This document shows, one piece after another, positions 54,321-63,435 of a DNA stretch of 64,000 nt (the first letter of the stretch is position 1; the number at the start of each line of letters is the position of its first letter). The position numbers and the translations under genes are program-made. The DNA is taken from NCBI RefSeq assembly GCF_004354985.1, contig NZ_SMSK01000003.1, positions 248,001-312,000 on the forward strand. The letters run 5' to 3'. Source of the stretch: Segetibacter sp. 3557_3. Lineage in GTDB: Bacteria > Bacteroidota > Bacteroidia > Chitinophagales > Chitinophagaceae. A model generated the notes under the pieces. The model made no database searches, was not told where the DNA came from, and saw only the letters and a program-made list of their open reading frames with translations.

Positions 54321-54822
54321 ATACACCCTGTTGAAGTTCCGCTTTGTATTTATCCAGTTTTTTTGCCAGCGTATCGTTTGAGGTTGCGAGAATTTGCGCA
54401 GCAAGAATGCCCGCGTTTTTCGAGCCGTTCAAAGCAACGGTCGCTACCGGTACCCCCGAGGGCATTTGAAGAATTGAAAGAACAGAGTCCCAGCCATCGA
54501 TACTGTTAGATGATTTAACCGGAACCCCGATTACCGGCAGGCTTGTGATAGAAGCGATCATGCCCGGCAGGTGAGCAGCACCACCTGCACCGGCGATAAT
54601 CACCTTTAAGCCCCTCGACGAGGCTGATGTGGCGTATTCGATCATCCTTAGTGGTGTGCGATGTGCAGACACTACCGTTAGCTCGAAGTTAACGCCAAAG
54701 TGCCTGAGCACGTTTGCAGCCTCCTGCATAACGGGCAGATCACTGTCGCTACCCATAATTATTCCAACCAGTAAAGGTGACTCGTTTTCAAGGTAAGGTT
54801 CTGCGGCGCCCAATTGTGTCAT
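54253..54822 (-). CDS. purE: N5-carboxyaminoimidazole ribonucleotide mutase
   Basis: 189 residues. After a short leader of about 18 residues, the PurE core shows VGIIMGSDSDLPVMQEAANVL, VVSAHRTPLRMIEYA, IIAGAGGAAHLPGMIAS and LPVIGVPV. It rearranges N5-carboxyaminoimidazole ribonucleotide in purine synthesis, immediately after PurK. purK lies upstream on the same strand, separated by 190 bases that include a G/T-rich repeat. The 3' end overlaps the following DUF6929-like gene. Confidence 0.95.
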   Translation of the reverse strand: MTQLGAAEPYLENESPLLVGIIMGSDSDLPVMQEAANVLRHFGVNFELTVVSAHRTPLRMIEYATSASSRGLKVIIAGAGGAAHLPGMIASITSLPVIGVPVKSSNSIDGWDSVLSILQMPSGVPVATVALNGSKNAGILAAQILATSNDTLAKKLDKYKAELQQGVYEKLDKLVADGWPNEFDKSEIA

Positions 54823-54862
54823 ATGGAGGTATTTCGATTAGTGATGCGGATTATGGATCTGG

Positions 54863-54962
54863 GTATAAAGGTATTGGGGAATAAGTTATAGGGTATTAAG
54901 GTATAGGGTATTGGGGTATTTGGGTATTGAGGTTTTGGGTTGAGCGTTGTTGGGTTGTTGGT
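54863..54962. repeat. G/T-rich degenerate tandem repeat between purK and purE
   Basis: The plus strand repeats GGTATTGGG-like units (GGGTATAAAGG, GGGTATTAAGG, GGGTATTGGGG, TATTTGGG, TTTTGGG). At least four runs of three or more G occur within about 40 bases, so the plus strand has G-quadruplex potential. The minus-strand transcript of purK-purE would carry the C-rich complement. Confidence 0.65.
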
Positions 54963-55012
54963 AGATTGTTGTGCGGTGATCAAGTGATTATTGTGACGGC
55001 CTCCCTCACGAC

Positions 55013-56248
55013 TTACATTTCACCTTTATCTACCTGGATGCTTTGCACTTTCAACGCCTGCTTAACTTTATTTGCCTGGTAGGGTAGTTCGTGTGTTTCG
55101 TTACTCATGATCGTAATATGCCCCATTTTTCTGCCTGGTTTCGTTTTTCGTTTACCATACAGGTGAACAAATGCATTTTCAATTTTAAGTATCTCTGCAA
55201 GGCCTTCATAGTGTACATCACCTTCGAAGTTGTCGGCGCCAACAACGTTTACCATACATGAAGGTTTAATGGCTTTTGTATTTCCAAGTGGATAGCCGAG
55301 CAGAACACGCCATAACATATCGAACTGGCTGGAAAAATTAGCTTCTATGGTATGATGGCCACTGTTGTGTACCCTGGGCGCAGTTTCGTTAACCCATACA
55401 TCATCATTCTTATCTACAAACATTTCAATGGCAAAGATTCCTGGGCTGTTGAGCTCCCGCACGACTTTTAAAGCAATGGCTTCTGCTTTCCAACCTACCG
55501 TTTCCGGAACGCGGGCGGGGCTTACCTGGTAGTCGAGCAGGTTAAATTGCGGATCCATGACCATCTCTACCACAGGGTATATCGCGGTTTTTCCATGGTC
55601 GTCCATGGCAACCATCATTGCGATTTCCTTTTTGATGTCAACCATTTTTTCGAGCACTGATGGCGCATCAAAGCCTTTGGTGAAGTCATTTTGCGTACGC
55701 ATGACCTGCACCCCGCGGCCATCATAACCTCCCATTCCTACCTTATGCACAGCCGGAAGCATTGCACTATGCAGGTTCAATTCCTGCAGGTGGGTGGTAA
55801 CCACAAAGTGTGGCGAGGGTATGCCTTTCTCCTGGTAAAATTGCTTCTGAATTATTTTATTGTTAATCGTTTTTATTACAGCCGGCCGGGGATAAACCTT
55901 AACCCCTTCAAGCGCTAGTTTTTCGAGTGCTTCAACATTGACCGATTCGATTTCAATGGTAATTGCATCCAATCCCTTTCCAAATCGGTAAACGTCGTCG
56001 AAATTCCGGATGTCGCCGTTGGTAAAATGATGACAGAGGTGCGCAGCAGGACATAGGGGATCGTTTTCGAGCACGAAAGTTTCTACAGGATAATTAGCAG
56101 CAGCCTGCAACAACATACGACCAAGCTGACCTCCACCGAGAATTCCCACCTTTGGAGGTCTTGATATTTCGGAAGAAGGTTGCCGCTCTGCAACAGCATC
56201 AGATGCAGTCGGGTGAGCATTCGTGTTGTCCGGGTAATTGTCGTACAT
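55013..56248 (-). CDS. purK: N5-carboxyaminoimidazole ribonucleotide synthase
   Basis: 411 residues from the ATG at 56248; the longer frame begins earlier but adds unconserved sequence. After a polar leader of about 30 residues, the ATP-grasp protein begins VGILGGGQLGRMLLQAA, with the DPLCPAAHLCHHFTNGDIRN segment and the VHNSGHHTIEANFSSQFDM catalytic stretch. It carboxylates aminoimidazole ribonucleotide with ATP and bicarbonate. It is the first gene of the purK-purE pair. Confidence 0.95.
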   Translation of the reverse strand: MYDNYPDNTNAHPTASDAVAERQPSSEISRPPKVGILGGGQLGRMLLQAAANYPVETFVLENDPLCPAAHLCHHFTNGDIRNFDDVYRFGKGLDAITIEIESVNVEALEKLALEGVKVYPRPAVIKTINNKIIQKQFYQEKGIPSPHFVVTTHLQELNLHSAMLPAVHKVGMGGYDGRGVQVMRTQNDFTKGFDAPSVLEKMVDIKKEIAMMVAMDDHGKTAIYPVVEMVMDPQFNLLDYQVSPARVPETVGWKAEAIALKVVRELNSPGIFAIEMFVDKNDDVWVNETAPRVHNSGHHTIEANFSSQFDMLWRVLLGYPLGNTKAIKPSCMVNVVGADNFEGDVHYEGLAEILKIENAFVHLYGKRKTKPGRKMGHITIMSNETHELPYQANKVKQALKVQSIQVDKGEM

Positions 56249-56908
56249 AGTCTGGCATTGGTAAGGGTTGCAATTTGTGAAAATAATGATCAATCGGAGT
56301 TTTTTTCTTAGCAAGCAATATCCTCATCCATTTTAAAGATATCCTGCAATGTTTTTTACTCAGCCGACCTCGATATAGGCTTACGCTTATTAAGGACTCA
56401 ACTTAGGGATAGTTATAGGTTAAGCCGGGGCCTTTGCGAGTGGCTCAGCTGAGTGATCCAGGGGTACGATTGGACTTGCCACAGGGTAAAGATGTTGATC
56501 GGGAGTGTCAGGCTGCCATAGTAATTGCAAGCTGGCTTTGTTATTTCTCATGCTACGTTTTTCCGGACGGTTCTCGAAGGGATATCTCATGTTGCTGCCT
56601 GCCCAGCTCCATAGGTCAACCACGAACCTTAATTATAGATCCTGTGGAACATTACAGGTTGAATTATAAAGGTTCTGCAGAACGAATGAAGCAGGATACA
56701 CAAACGGTTTATGTGTGCATACAGCCAAGTAGCTGCTGGCCGTCGGGCTTAACAACGGTAAATGGTGCTTCTTCATGCCAATTTTTTATCTTTAACCCGA
56801 TGAACGAGCGCAAGCCATACCATATACTTATGAGTACCCTTGCCATGGATTCGTGCCCTGTTGATTGCACAACTGACAACTTTTATTCCATTACCAATCA
56901 ACATTTCC
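56249..56908. other. Intergenic stretch upstream of hpd
   Basis: 660 bases with no convincing gene; a plus-strand open frame (56434-56955) lacks any recognisable domain and overlaps hpd. Palindromes are present: CTCAGCTGAG (56444-56453), CCTGT-N8-ACAGG (56641-56658) and the perfect 12-bp GTTCTGCAGAAC (56672-56683). They may be regulator sites for hpd. Confidence 0.5.
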
Positions 56909-58039
56909 ATGCAAACAGTATCGTCTATACCGCAGAATACTCCCGTTCAAACTGATTTTCTCCCATTACAGGGAACCGACTACGTCGAATTTTATGTTGG
57001 CAACGCAAAACAAGCCGCCCACTTCTACAAAACCGCATTCGGTTTTCAAAGCCTGGCGTATGCAGGTCCGGAAACCGGGTTAAAAGATAAGGTGAGTTAT
57101 GTACTGCGGCAGCACAAACTCACTTTTGTTTTAACCACACCGCTTAGATCTGGTAATGAGATTGCCGACCATATCTACCGGCATGGTGATGGCGTTAAGG
57201 TGCTTGCACTAAAGACCGAAGATGCAACCAGTGCATGGGAGGAAACAACAAAGCGTGGCGGAAAAAGTTATCTGGAGCCGGTTAAGCTGACCGACCCGGA
57301 TGGTGAGGTTACCCTAAGTGGTATACATACCTATGGTGACACGGTACACCTGTTCGTGGAGCGGAAAAAATATAACGGCATTTTTCTGCCGGGGTTTAAA
57401 GAATGGAAATCCAACTATAACCCGCCCTCTACCGGCCTCTTATATGTTGACCATTGTGTAGGCAATGTTGGCTGGAACCAAATGAATCCATGGGTTAAGT
57501 TTTATGAGAATGTCATGGGTTTTAAGAACATCCTGACATTTGATGACAATGACATATCAACTGAATATTCGGCCTTGATGAGCAAGGTTATGAGCAACGG
57601 CAATGGCTTTGTGAAGTTTCCGATTAACGAACCTGCAGAAGGAAAAAAGAAGTCGCAAGTGGAAGAATACCTCGACTTCTATGATGGTGAGGGGGTACAG
57701 CACATTGCCGTGGCAACCCAGGATATTGTGGAAACAGTGCGGGACCTGAAAAGTAGGGGTGTTGAATTTTTGAAAATACCGGATAGTTATTATGCAACTG
57801 TGCTCGACAGGGTAGGGCATATCGACGAAGATCTGGCACCACTGCAGGAATTGGGTATCCTGATCGACCGCGACGATGAGGGTTACCTGTTGCAGATATT
57901 TTCCAAACCGGTTGAAGACCGCCCAACCCTGTTCTTTGAGATCATTCAGCGAAAGGGCGCAAAGAGTTTTGGAAAGGGAAACTTCAAGGCCTTGTTTGAG
58001 GCATTAGAAAGGGAGCAGGATGCAAGGGGCAATCTCTGA
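56909..58039 (+). CDS. hpd: 4-hydroxyphenylpyruvate dioxygenase
   Basis: 376 residues from the ATG at 56909 (MQTVSSIPQNTPVQTDFLPL). Two vicinal-oxygen-chelate repeats; the iron ligands are in VDHCVGN (about His182), VQHIAVAT (about His265) and LFFEIIQRKG (about Glu343). It converts 4-hydroxyphenylpyruvate to homogentisate in tyrosine breakdown, in the cytoplasm. No homogentisate dioxygenase gene is adjacent; in related bacteria they are often elsewhere. The upstream 660 bases hold palindromes that may be control sites. Confidence 0.94.
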   Translation: MQTVSSIPQNTPVQTDFLPLQGTDYVEFYVGNAKQAAHFYKTAFGFQSLAYAGPETGLKDKVSYVLRQHKLTFVLTTPLRSGNEIADHIYRHGDGVKVLALKTEDATSAWEETTKRGGKSYLEPVKLTDPDGEVTLSGIHTYGDTVHLFVERKKYNGIFLPGFKEWKSNYNPPSTGLLYVDHCVGNVGWNQMNPWVKFYENVMGFKNILTFDDNDISTEYSALMSKVMSNGNGFVKFPINEPAEGKKKSQVEEYLDFYDGEGVQHIAVATQDIVETVRDLKSRGVEFLKIPDSYYATVLDRVGHIDEDLAPLQELGILIDRDDEGYLLQIFSKPVEDRPTLFFEIIQRKGAKSFGKGNFKALFEALEREQDARGNL

Positions 58040-58081
58040 TGTGCATATCTACGGCTGAAAACTTTTTTTTTATACTTTAAC

Positions 58082-58121
58082 GATAAAATAAATTTTTATC
58101 CGCAGCGATAAAATATTTTTG
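58082..58121 (+). promoter_or_regulatory. AT-rich operator-like repeat and -7 box before the L,D-transpeptidase gene
   Basis: GATAAAATAAATTTTTATC (58082-58100) is an inverted repeat (GATAAAA with TTTTATC), and CGATAAAATA recurs at 58106-58115. TATTTTTG at 58114-58121 fits TAnnTTTG and ends five bases before the ATG. Confidence 0.45.
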
Positions 58122-58126
58122 GTTCA

Positions 58127-58879
58127 ATGAAAGCCCTGTCGTTAACCATCGCCTTTTTCGTTCTGCTGAATAATGTGCATGCACAGCTGTCTTTTGTTGA
58201 CGTTCAAAAAAGCTATCCCCGTGTAGCTTCTGCTATTAAAGGCAAAGAAGATACCCTAAAGCGGCAGTTTGCCCTGGCAGGGTTGCCCTGGCCGGTTAAG
58301 CAGATGTACATCAGGTCGTTTAAATATGACAGCCAGCTTGAAGTTTGGGTGCGAAATAATAAGGACGAAGCTTTTAAACTTTTTAAAACCTACAAGGTTT
58401 GTGCACTGGCGGGTGGAATGGGTCCTAAACGGATGGAGGGTGATTACCAGGTTCCGGAAGGATTTTACTATATCAATGAGTTTAACCCGAGGAGTTCTTA
58501 CCATCTTTCGTTAGGGCTCAACTATCCCAATGCTTCCGACAAGGTCCTAAGCGACTCGATAAAGCCGGGAGGTGAAATATATATACACGGTAGTTGTCTG
58601 ACAGTTGGTTGTATACCCATCCAGGATAACCAGATAGAGGAATTGTACATCCTTGCGGCTTATGCAAAAACCCAGGGACAAGATTTTATCCCGGTGCACA
58701 TTTTTCCAATTCGGTACAATAACAAAAAGAGCCTTGAATACCTTGCACGTACTACAAAACACGACCAGGACTTGCAACGCTTTGCGATAAAGATCAAGGA
58801 GGTATACGACATCTTTGAAGAAAAGAAGAAGCTGCCGTTAATTTCAGTAAATAAAAAAGGTGAATACATTGTCTTGTAG
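58127..58879 (+). CDS. YkuD-family L,D-transpeptidase (YafK-like)
   Basis: 250 residues. A signal peptide (MKALSLTIAFFVLLNNVHAQ) precedes the YkuD domain with its catalytic motif HGSCLTVGCIPI (His near 153, Cys near 161). The KVCALAGGMGPKRMEGDYQVPEG stretch matches the YafK type rather than the ErfK type. It cross-links peptidoglycan or hydrolyses bonds to the wall in the periplasm. AT-rich inverted repeats lie just before the start. A hairpin (58927-58949) follows the stop codon. Confidence 0.88.
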   Translation: MKALSLTIAFFVLLNNVHAQLSFVDVQKSYPRVASAIKGKEDTLKRQFALAGLPWPVKQMYIRSFKYDSQLEVWVRNNKDEAFKLFKTYKVCALAGGMGPKRMEGDYQVPEGFYYINEFNPRSSYHLSLGLNYPNASDKVLSDSIKPGGEIYIHGSCLTVGCIPIQDNQIEELYILAAYAKTQGQDFIPVHIFPIRYNNKKSLEYLARTTKHDQDLQRFAIKIKEVYDIFEEKKKLPLISVNKKGEYIVL

Positions 58880-59411
58880 GCATGAGACTAACAGGACCAT
58901 AAACGGGAAGTCTTTATCATATTTCTAATGCCGGTTAACGACCGGCATTCTGATTCTTGGAAACGCCTCCTCACAGATACCAGCATTTCGATCCTAAGAA
59001 AACCATTTGCTTCTAACCTCAAGCGCTATGATGCTGTTCCTTAAGCTGATTTATTCTTCAGTTCCTTGCGGCTATTTGGCACGATACACGAATGTATCCG
59101 CTTGTCGTTAATTGTAGCTGAAAAGGTGTAGCCAGGAATAAGCACCGGATAAACCGGACGGCGTGGCAAGACTGTTTTTACTGCAGATATGGCGAGAAAC
59201 TGGTGGCAGCCGGAAGTTTTGAAATTGCCCGGATACAAGATACTATGAGATTACACCTGCGGAAATTGATCCGGGATTTGGAATGCAAACTAATAATGGT
59301 CCGGGAGTTGGATAAATCGCAGGGAGTTTGAGACCACTGGTCATTACTTAGGTTAAGGCAGCATTGCTGTAATCACTCGTTCACCTTGCCGGGTAACTGG
59401 ATAGCCCTGGT
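58880..59411. other. Intergenic stretch between the L,D-transpeptidase and serine hydrolase genes
   Basis: No gene seen. A minus-strand open frame at 59041-59238 is short and featureless. A perfect 9-bp stem hairpin with a five-base loop (AATGCCGGT and ACCGGCATT, 58927-58949) lies 47 bases after the upstream gene; it has only a weak T-rich tail (CTGATTCTT). Confidence 0.5.
58927..58949 (+). terminator. Weak terminator-like hairpin after the L,D-transpeptidase gene
   Basis: AATGCCGGT and ACCGGCATT pair perfectly over nine bases with loop TAACG; the following CTGATTCTT is only partly T-rich. Confidence 0.45.
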
Positions 59412-60590
59412 TTATCCTTCTTGCTTTTGAGGGGTTCCGGGAACTATTACCGGCAGTTCAGTACCCGGATGACGGTTGAATATATCGCCAAGGTGCATAC
59501 CGCGATATATGCCCGGGTTATACCTGTTGCCTGTTATAATAATGGTGGCGGTATCCTTAATTACCCGGGTAAATACGGCATTGTTGCCATGCCACCAACC
59601 ATTATGGTAAACGATCTTGTTGTCCGGTAACATCATCAAACGCCAGCCTAAGCCATAGTTATGAACGGAGGGACGTTCATTACTATATGGCACCAAAGCT
59701 TCTTCTAGGGTGCCTTTATTTACGTATCGATTGGTATAAAGCGCCATATCCCAAAGCAGCAAATCACGTGGGGTAGAATAAACATTTTTGTCGCCGTAAA
59801 TGCAATCCCAGTTTTCTATTCCGATCGCACGGGCCGGGTATAGATAACTGGGCTTATATGACCCGGTATCCGCAATGGAAAATACATAAGTGTCTTTCAT
59901 GCCCAGTGGTACGAACAGGTTGCTGCGCATGTATTCGGGAAAAGGCTGCGCGGTAACATATTCAACGATGAGCGCCAGCAATGCGAAGTTGGTGTTACAA
60001 TAATGAAAAGAACGATCCGGGTAATTGTTGATCCCGGGCTTATTACGGATCATTACCTGCAACATGTCGTCGTTTGTTGCAATACGTCCCCGCTTTCTGA
60101 AAGCCGTATCCTCCGGCATAAAGTACACGTAATTAGGCAACCCGCTGCGATGATTGAGCAACATCCTTATCGTTATTCCTTTGTACGGGAACTCCGGAAA
60201 GTACCTGGTTAGCGAGTCTTCCAACGATAGCTTACCCTCCTCCCACAACTTTAATACTGCCATACCCGTAAATGTTTTTGACACTGATGCTATGTGAAAA
60301 GCCGTATTTGGGGTAATGGTGTCTTTAGTTGAGAAGTCGCTGTAGCCTTTATATTCTTCCAAAAGGATTTCACCGTTTTTGGCTATGATGATACTCCCGT
60401 TGAAGTTCCCTCTTCCGTAAAGCGAGTCGTACGACTTGTATAAAGCCTCTTTGTAAAACGCCCGCTCAGCAGGTGACAGCTTCCTAAAAAACGATGTGTC
60501 TTTTGCTTGTAGCTGCGGCACCGGGGTGGTTGATTTCTGGTTACAACCGACAAAAGATAGCAGAATGAGGATATAGATGAAGTAATTCAA
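59412..60590 (-). CDS. Serine hydrolase of the beta-lactamase/penicillin-binding family (lipoprotein)
   Basis: 392 residues. The start is a TTG (MNYFIYILILLSFVGC), since no ATG fits; Cys16 is a lipobox cysteine. The class C-like motifs are SVSKTFTG (SxxK, near residue 102), YCN (near 197) and HNGWWHGN (near 328), the last replacing KTG with an HxG form common in esterase or peptidase members. It may hydrolyse peptides, esters or beta-lactams in the periplasm; true beta-lactamase activity is not implied. It is divergent from otsAB. Confidence 0.88.
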   Translation of the reverse strand: MNYFIYILILLSFVGCNQKSTTPVPQLQAKDTSFFRKLSPAERAFYKEALYKSYDSLYGRGNFNGSIIIAKNGEILLEEYKGYSDFSTKDTITPNTAFHIASVSKTFTGMAVLKLWEEGKLSLEDSLTRYFPEFPYKGITIRMLLNHRSGLPNYVYFMPEDTAFRKRGRIATNDDMLQVMIRNKPGINNYPDRSFHYCNTNFALLALIVEYVTAQPFPEYMRSNLFVPLGMKDTYVFSIADTGSYKPSYLYPARAIGIENWDCIYGDKNVYSTPRDLLLWDMALYTNRYVNKGTLEEALVPYSNERPSVHNYGLGWRLMMLPDNKIVYHNGWWHGNNAVFTRVIKDTATIIITGNRYNPGIYRGMHLGDIFNRHPGTELPVIVPGTPQKQEG

Positions 60591-60847
60591 TTCAAGGATT
60601 TTAAACGCGGCAAAAATAGGGTTCCAATCTCTTCTTAATCAGATTTTTGTTGCTTGTCGAAGAAAAACTATGCCATATTTCCGGTTTTTGCGTGACTGTA
60701 CAAGCGATTAACAAACTTATGTATCTAATCTCCACGTTAAGCTGAAAAGGAGGCTGATTAAGCATGTGGAACCATATGTTTGAAGTGACAATTGCATGTA
60801 TATGGCTTAGTTTTTATGCGTTGTGCTTCTAGATTAAATGAGCATAA

Positions 60848-63079
60848 ATGAGCAGATTGATAATTGTTTCAAACAGGTTACCCTTTTCATTAGATACCAG
60901 TGGTGATAAGCCAGTGATAAGGCAAAGTTCAGGAGGCCTGGTCAGTGCCCTCCAGAGCTATTTCGAACGCAGCAAGCAGAGTGCAGGAAAGTTCAAGAGC
61001 AAACAATGGATTGGCAGTGCAAACTTTTCGCAGGAAGAATGGAACGCGTACAGCAGTACATTAAGTGGGGAAGATTTTTCCATACAACCCATCTTTGTTG
61101 ACGAGCACGAATATTCTGATTACTATAACGGCTTCTCGAATTCCACCATCTGGCCCTTGTTCCACTACTTCAGTTCATTAACGGAATACCAGTCGGAATA
61201 TTATGATGCTTATAAAAGCGTAAACGAGCTTTTCGCCCGCGAGATTGCAGCGGTTGTTCAACCTGGCGACGTGGTGTGGATACATGATTATCAACTGATG
61301 TTATTGCCGATGTTGTTGCGGCAGCAGGCTCCAGAGATCACGATTGGGTTTTTCCTGCATATTCCATTTCCTTCTTATGAACTGTACCGGTTACTTCCAG
61401 CTAGCTGGCGAAAAAACCTACTGCTGGGAATACTTGGTGCCGACCTGATCGGTTTTCATACTTACGATTATGTATCCCACTTTATTCAGTCCGTTAAGAT
61501 GATTCTAAGGATCGATAATCACTATAATACCATCCAGTTTAACAACAGGTTGATTAAAACAGAACTTTTCCCGATTGGTATCGATTTTGAAAAGTTTCGA
61601 GACGCTGTTAAAAACAGCAAGGTAAAAGAGATCAGCAGCGACCTCAGGAAAGTTTATGGCGATAAGAAAATCATATTTTCGGTTGATCGCCTGGATTATA
61701 CCAAAGGACTCAATTATCGTTTAAAAGGATTCGAGCAATTTCTCACCCGCTACCCGGAATGGCGTGAAAAGGTGATATTTATATTGAACATTATTCCATC
61801 GCGCGATGCCATTCCCACCTATGGTGAGCGGAAGAAAATGATCGAGGAGAATATCAGCATGATCAACGGAAAGTTCTCGACCCTTCACTGGCAACCTCTT
61901 ATTTACAGGTATAATCACCTTGCTTTTGAAGACCTCTGTGCCTTATACCAGACTGCTGAGGTTGCCCTGATTACACCTTTACGAGATGGCATGAACCTCG
62001 TTGCTAAAGAATATGTAGCAGCCAGCAACAATGGAGGCGTACTTATTCTTAGTGAGCTGGCGGGCGCAGCAGCCGAACTTAATGAAGCGCTTTTGCTAAC
62101 ACCTACCGATACCGATCAAATGGCCGAGTACCTGGCTACAGCCCTGGAAATGCCGCTTGCAGAACAGAAAAGCCGGATGAAGACTATGCAGGGCAGGCTG
62201 CAGGAGTATGATGTTGTTGTTTGGGTAAATGACTTTCTTGATCAACTGGAAGAGATCAAAAATGAACAGCGGAGGGCTAAGGCAAAATTGCTGGATAATG
62301 CAACTACGGAAAAAATCCACCGGCATTACCAGGGGGCTAAAAAAAGGTGTTTTCTACTGGACTACGACGGTACTTTGAGCCCTTACACAAAACTGCCATC
62401 CGAAGCTGCGCCGGGAAAGCAGGTATTGCAATGCCTGAAAAATTTGAGTGCCGATCCCAAAAATGAAGTTGTGATTATCAGTGGGCGCGATTCCCAAACG
62501 CTCGACAAGTGGCTTAGTCATCTTCCCATACATTTTGTGTCGGAACATGGTGTTTTTATCAAGCATAAAAATGGTAAATGGGAAACCCAGACCAAGGTGT
62601 CACCGGAGTGGAAGGACAAGATCCGACCCATGTTTCAATCCTATGTGACGCGTTGCGCAGGATCTCTCATTGAAGAAAAGGCAAATACCCTTAGCTGGCA
62701 CTACCGTAACACACAACCTGATCTCGGTTTTGTGCGTTCAAGGGAACTCCTGAATAACCTGCTTCAACTTACTTCAAATACACCGATCCAGGTAATTGAT
62801 GGAAATAAGGTTATCGAAGTGCGACTTTCAGGCATGGACAAAGGGATTACTGGTCTCAAGCTTTCTACGCACTTTAATGCCGACTTTATGATCTGTATTG
62901 GGGACGACACTACAGATGAGGACATGTTTAAAGCGCTACACAATAAGGCCTACACGATCCGTGTGGGCAGCGAAACTACCGCAGCCGATTATAGCCTTTC
63001 GTCACAGGAAGAGGTTATACCTTTTCTCGAAAACCTGATGCAGGAACAACCAAGCCGGAAAAAGCGGTGGTTGTTTTAA
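60848..63079 (+). CDS. otsAB: Bifunctional trehalose-6-phosphate synthase/phosphatase
   Basis: 743 residues. Residues 1-470 are OtsA (GT20): LIIVSNRLPFS, IHDYQLMLLPMLL, FFLHIPFPSYELYRLLP and DRLDYTKGLNYRLKGFE. Residues 490-740 are an OtsB HAD phosphatase: FLLDYDGTLSP (nucleophile near 503), ISGRDSQTL and GDDTTDEDMF. The two halves make trehalose-6-phosphate from UDP-glucose and glucose-6-phosphate and then trehalose, a stress protectant. The fused form is frequent in this phylum. A TATGTTTG sequence at 60775-60782 may be its -7 box. Confidence 0.96.
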   Translation: MSRLIIVSNRLPFSLDTSGDKPVIRQSSGGLVSALQSYFERSKQSAGKFKSKQWIGSANFSQEEWNAYSSTLSGEDFSIQPIFVDEHEYSDYYNGFSNSTIWPLFHYFSSLTEYQSEYYDAYKSVNELFAREIAAVVQPGDVVWIHDYQLMLLPMLLRQQAPEITIGFFLHIPFPSYELYRLLPASWRKNLLLGILGADLIGFHTYDYVSHFIQSVKMILRIDNHYNTIQFNNRLIKTELFPIGIDFEKFRDAVKNSKVKEISSDLRKVYGDKKIIFSVDRLDYTKGLNYRLKGFEQFLTRYPEWREKVIFILNIIPSRDAIPTYGERKKMIEENISMINGKFSTLHWQPLIYRYNHLAFEDLCALYQTAEVALITPLRDGMNLVAKEYVAASNNGGVLILSELAGAAAELNEALLLTPTDTDQMAEYLATALEMPLAEQKSRMKTMQGRLQEYDVVVWVNDFLDQLEEIKNEQRRAKAKLLDNATTEKIHRHYQGAKKRCFLLDYDGTLSPYTKLPSEAAPGKQVLQCLKNLSADPKNEVVIISGRDSQTLDKWLSHLPIHFVSEHGVFIKHKNGKWETQTKVSPEWKDKIRPMFQSYVTRCAGSLIEEKANTLSWHYRNTQPDLGFVRSRELLNNLLQLTSNTPIQVIDGNKVIEVRLSGMDKGITGLKLSTHFNADFMICIGDDTTDEDMFKALHNKAYTIRVGSETTAADYSLSSQEEVIPFLENLMQEQPSRKKRWLF

Positions 63080-63435
63080 TCATTCCCGGGTCGCAAAGAT
63101 TGGTACTGCTTGTAAGGCAGGTGGCCAAGCTGGTCTATCATCATTAACATTGATTTGAGCAATTTCAGTTTCTTAAAATAAGCTGCACACTACCCTGACA
63201 ACTCAACGCGTACGCTGTTTTATATCGGGTTTGCAGATGTAGGCGGATTAATTTGCAATTAAAAAATCGCTTGATTCTACAAAAAGTCGGAATTGGATAT
63301 AACAATAACCATCTGAATGCGTTTGTCGTAAGCAATAGGTTCCGCCACAACAGCGAAAAAACCGCCATGCTGCAAATGGGAGGTTTTTTCGTTGATGTAA
63401 GAAATAATATATTGCGAATTAATTCAAACGTTCTA
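63080..63435. other. Intergenic stretch after otsAB
   Basis: No gene is visible. It holds the bidirectional hairpin at 63354-63390, which separates otsAB from the downstream lipoprotein gene. Confidence 0.5.
63354..63390. terminator. Bidirectional terminator-like hairpin
   Basis: GAAAAAACC and GGTTTTTTC flank CAT and ATG arms around GCTGCAA; A-run on one side and T-run on the other give a terminator on both strands. It lies 275 bases after otsAB and 46 bases before the next ATG. Confidence 0.6.

Noticed and set aside
56434-56955. Open frame of 173 codons on the plus strand upstream of hpd
   Set aside because: No recognisable domain, cysteine- and serine-rich chance composition, and it overlaps the true hpd start in another frame.
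59041-59238. 65-codon minus-strand frame after the L,D-transpeptidase gene
   Set aside because: No promoter, no domain, no start context.
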